Shown one piece after another: positions 63,915 to 64,000 of a DNA stretch of 64,000 nucleotides (position 1 is its first letter; the number at the start of each line of letters is the position of its first letter). Source of the DNA: Pararhodobacter oceanensis (GTDB lineage: Bacteria; Pseudomonadota; Alphaproteobacteria; Rhodobacterales; Rhodobacteraceae). The stretch covers positions 558,001 to 622,000 of the forward strand of contig NZ_QDKM01000001.1 in the NCBI RefSeq assembly GCF_003076755.1. Direction: 5' to 3'. Both the position numbers and the translations under genes were made by a program. Below the pieces are notes generated by a model that was not told where the DNA came from, ran no database searches, and saw only the letters and a list, made by a program, of their open reading frames with translations.

Positions 63915-64000
63915 CCCGTGGGCACCACGGGCCGCGCCCGCCCCTCCCCATGGGGGGGGCATTGGCGATGACATTCACAAGGCAACCGACATCACCGCTT
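63915..64000 (+). repeat. Repeat family A, copy 9 (cut by window end)
   Basis: CCCGTGGGCACCACGGGCC, GCGCCCGCCCCTCCCCATGG, GGGGGGCATTGGCGATGACA and the start of the middle part (CAACCGACATCA) are seen before the window stops. The gap between copies 8 and 9 (63763-63914) holds no gene I can see. Confidence 0.75.

Overview
The window comes from a high-GC alphaproteobacterium of the Rhodobacterales/Rhodobacteraceae type; I cannot name a genus. The evidence is the run of Rhodobacteraceae-like proteins (invasion-associated locus B protein, RTX-Hint protein, phosphatidylcholine synthase, GcvT-like YgfZ), a GTTC-N7-GTTC alphaproteobacterial SOS box in front of recA, and strong G/C third-position bias. 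It is ordinary chromosome: two tRNA-Leu genes and many essential genes (recA, tmk, holB, nadE, rlmN, aspS, priA, ileS), with no rRNA operon, phage, transposase or CRISPR.

Layout. 1-1.8 kb: recA (-) with SOS box and terminator, then tRNA-Leu(TAA). 1.9-3.6 kb: DmdB-like acyl-CoA ligase. 3.8-10.8 kb: a compact minus-strand run, SPOR lipoprotein - D,D-carboxypeptidase - tmk - holB - tatD - PhnP-like hydrolase - AEC transporter, mostly overlapping. 11-12.7 kb: nadE. 12.7-17.9 kb: crotonase, glsB-like and rlmN, separated by three repeat-filled gaps. 17.9-23.1 kb: IalB-like protein, asparaginase, GMC oxidoreductase, RTX-Hint protein. 23.8-31.9 kb: rfbCBD for dTDP-rhamnose, tRNA-Leu(CAA), YqaA-like protein, dsbB, aspS, an ExeA-type ATPase and an undecaprenyl-phosphate sugar transferase, together suggesting exopolysaccharide synthesis. 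32-35.1 kb: small accessory genes including a broken LysR gene. 35.3-42.1 kb: a polar amino-acid/amine ABC importer followed by two glutamine-synthetase-like enzymes around a class I amidotransferase, probably a gamma-glutamylation pathway. 42.6-50.6 kb: ygfZ, class V aminotransferase, Lrp regulator divergent from an ODC-like decarboxylase, a CoxL-type molybdenum hydroxylase, an HisC-like aminotransferase and a thioesterase. 50.8-57.9 kb: methyltransferase and priA (-), then transaldolase, DUF484, xerC and pcs (+), and a DMT transporter. 58-63.5 kb: ileS, HpaR-like regulator, YqgE, DsbD-N-like protein.

The least ordinary content is non-coding. Four repeat families fill the gaps: A (about 150 bp, nine copies, partly tandem), B (about 155 bp, five copies, two of them lodged inside A units at the same site), C (three imperfect tandem copies of 157-170 bp), and D (a CATCTT-AAATA motif, usually with a G/C hairpin, found just downstream of five plus-strand genes and always in the sense direction). 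I see no coding potential in A-C and propose no function for them. They are the best candidates here for something not yet described.
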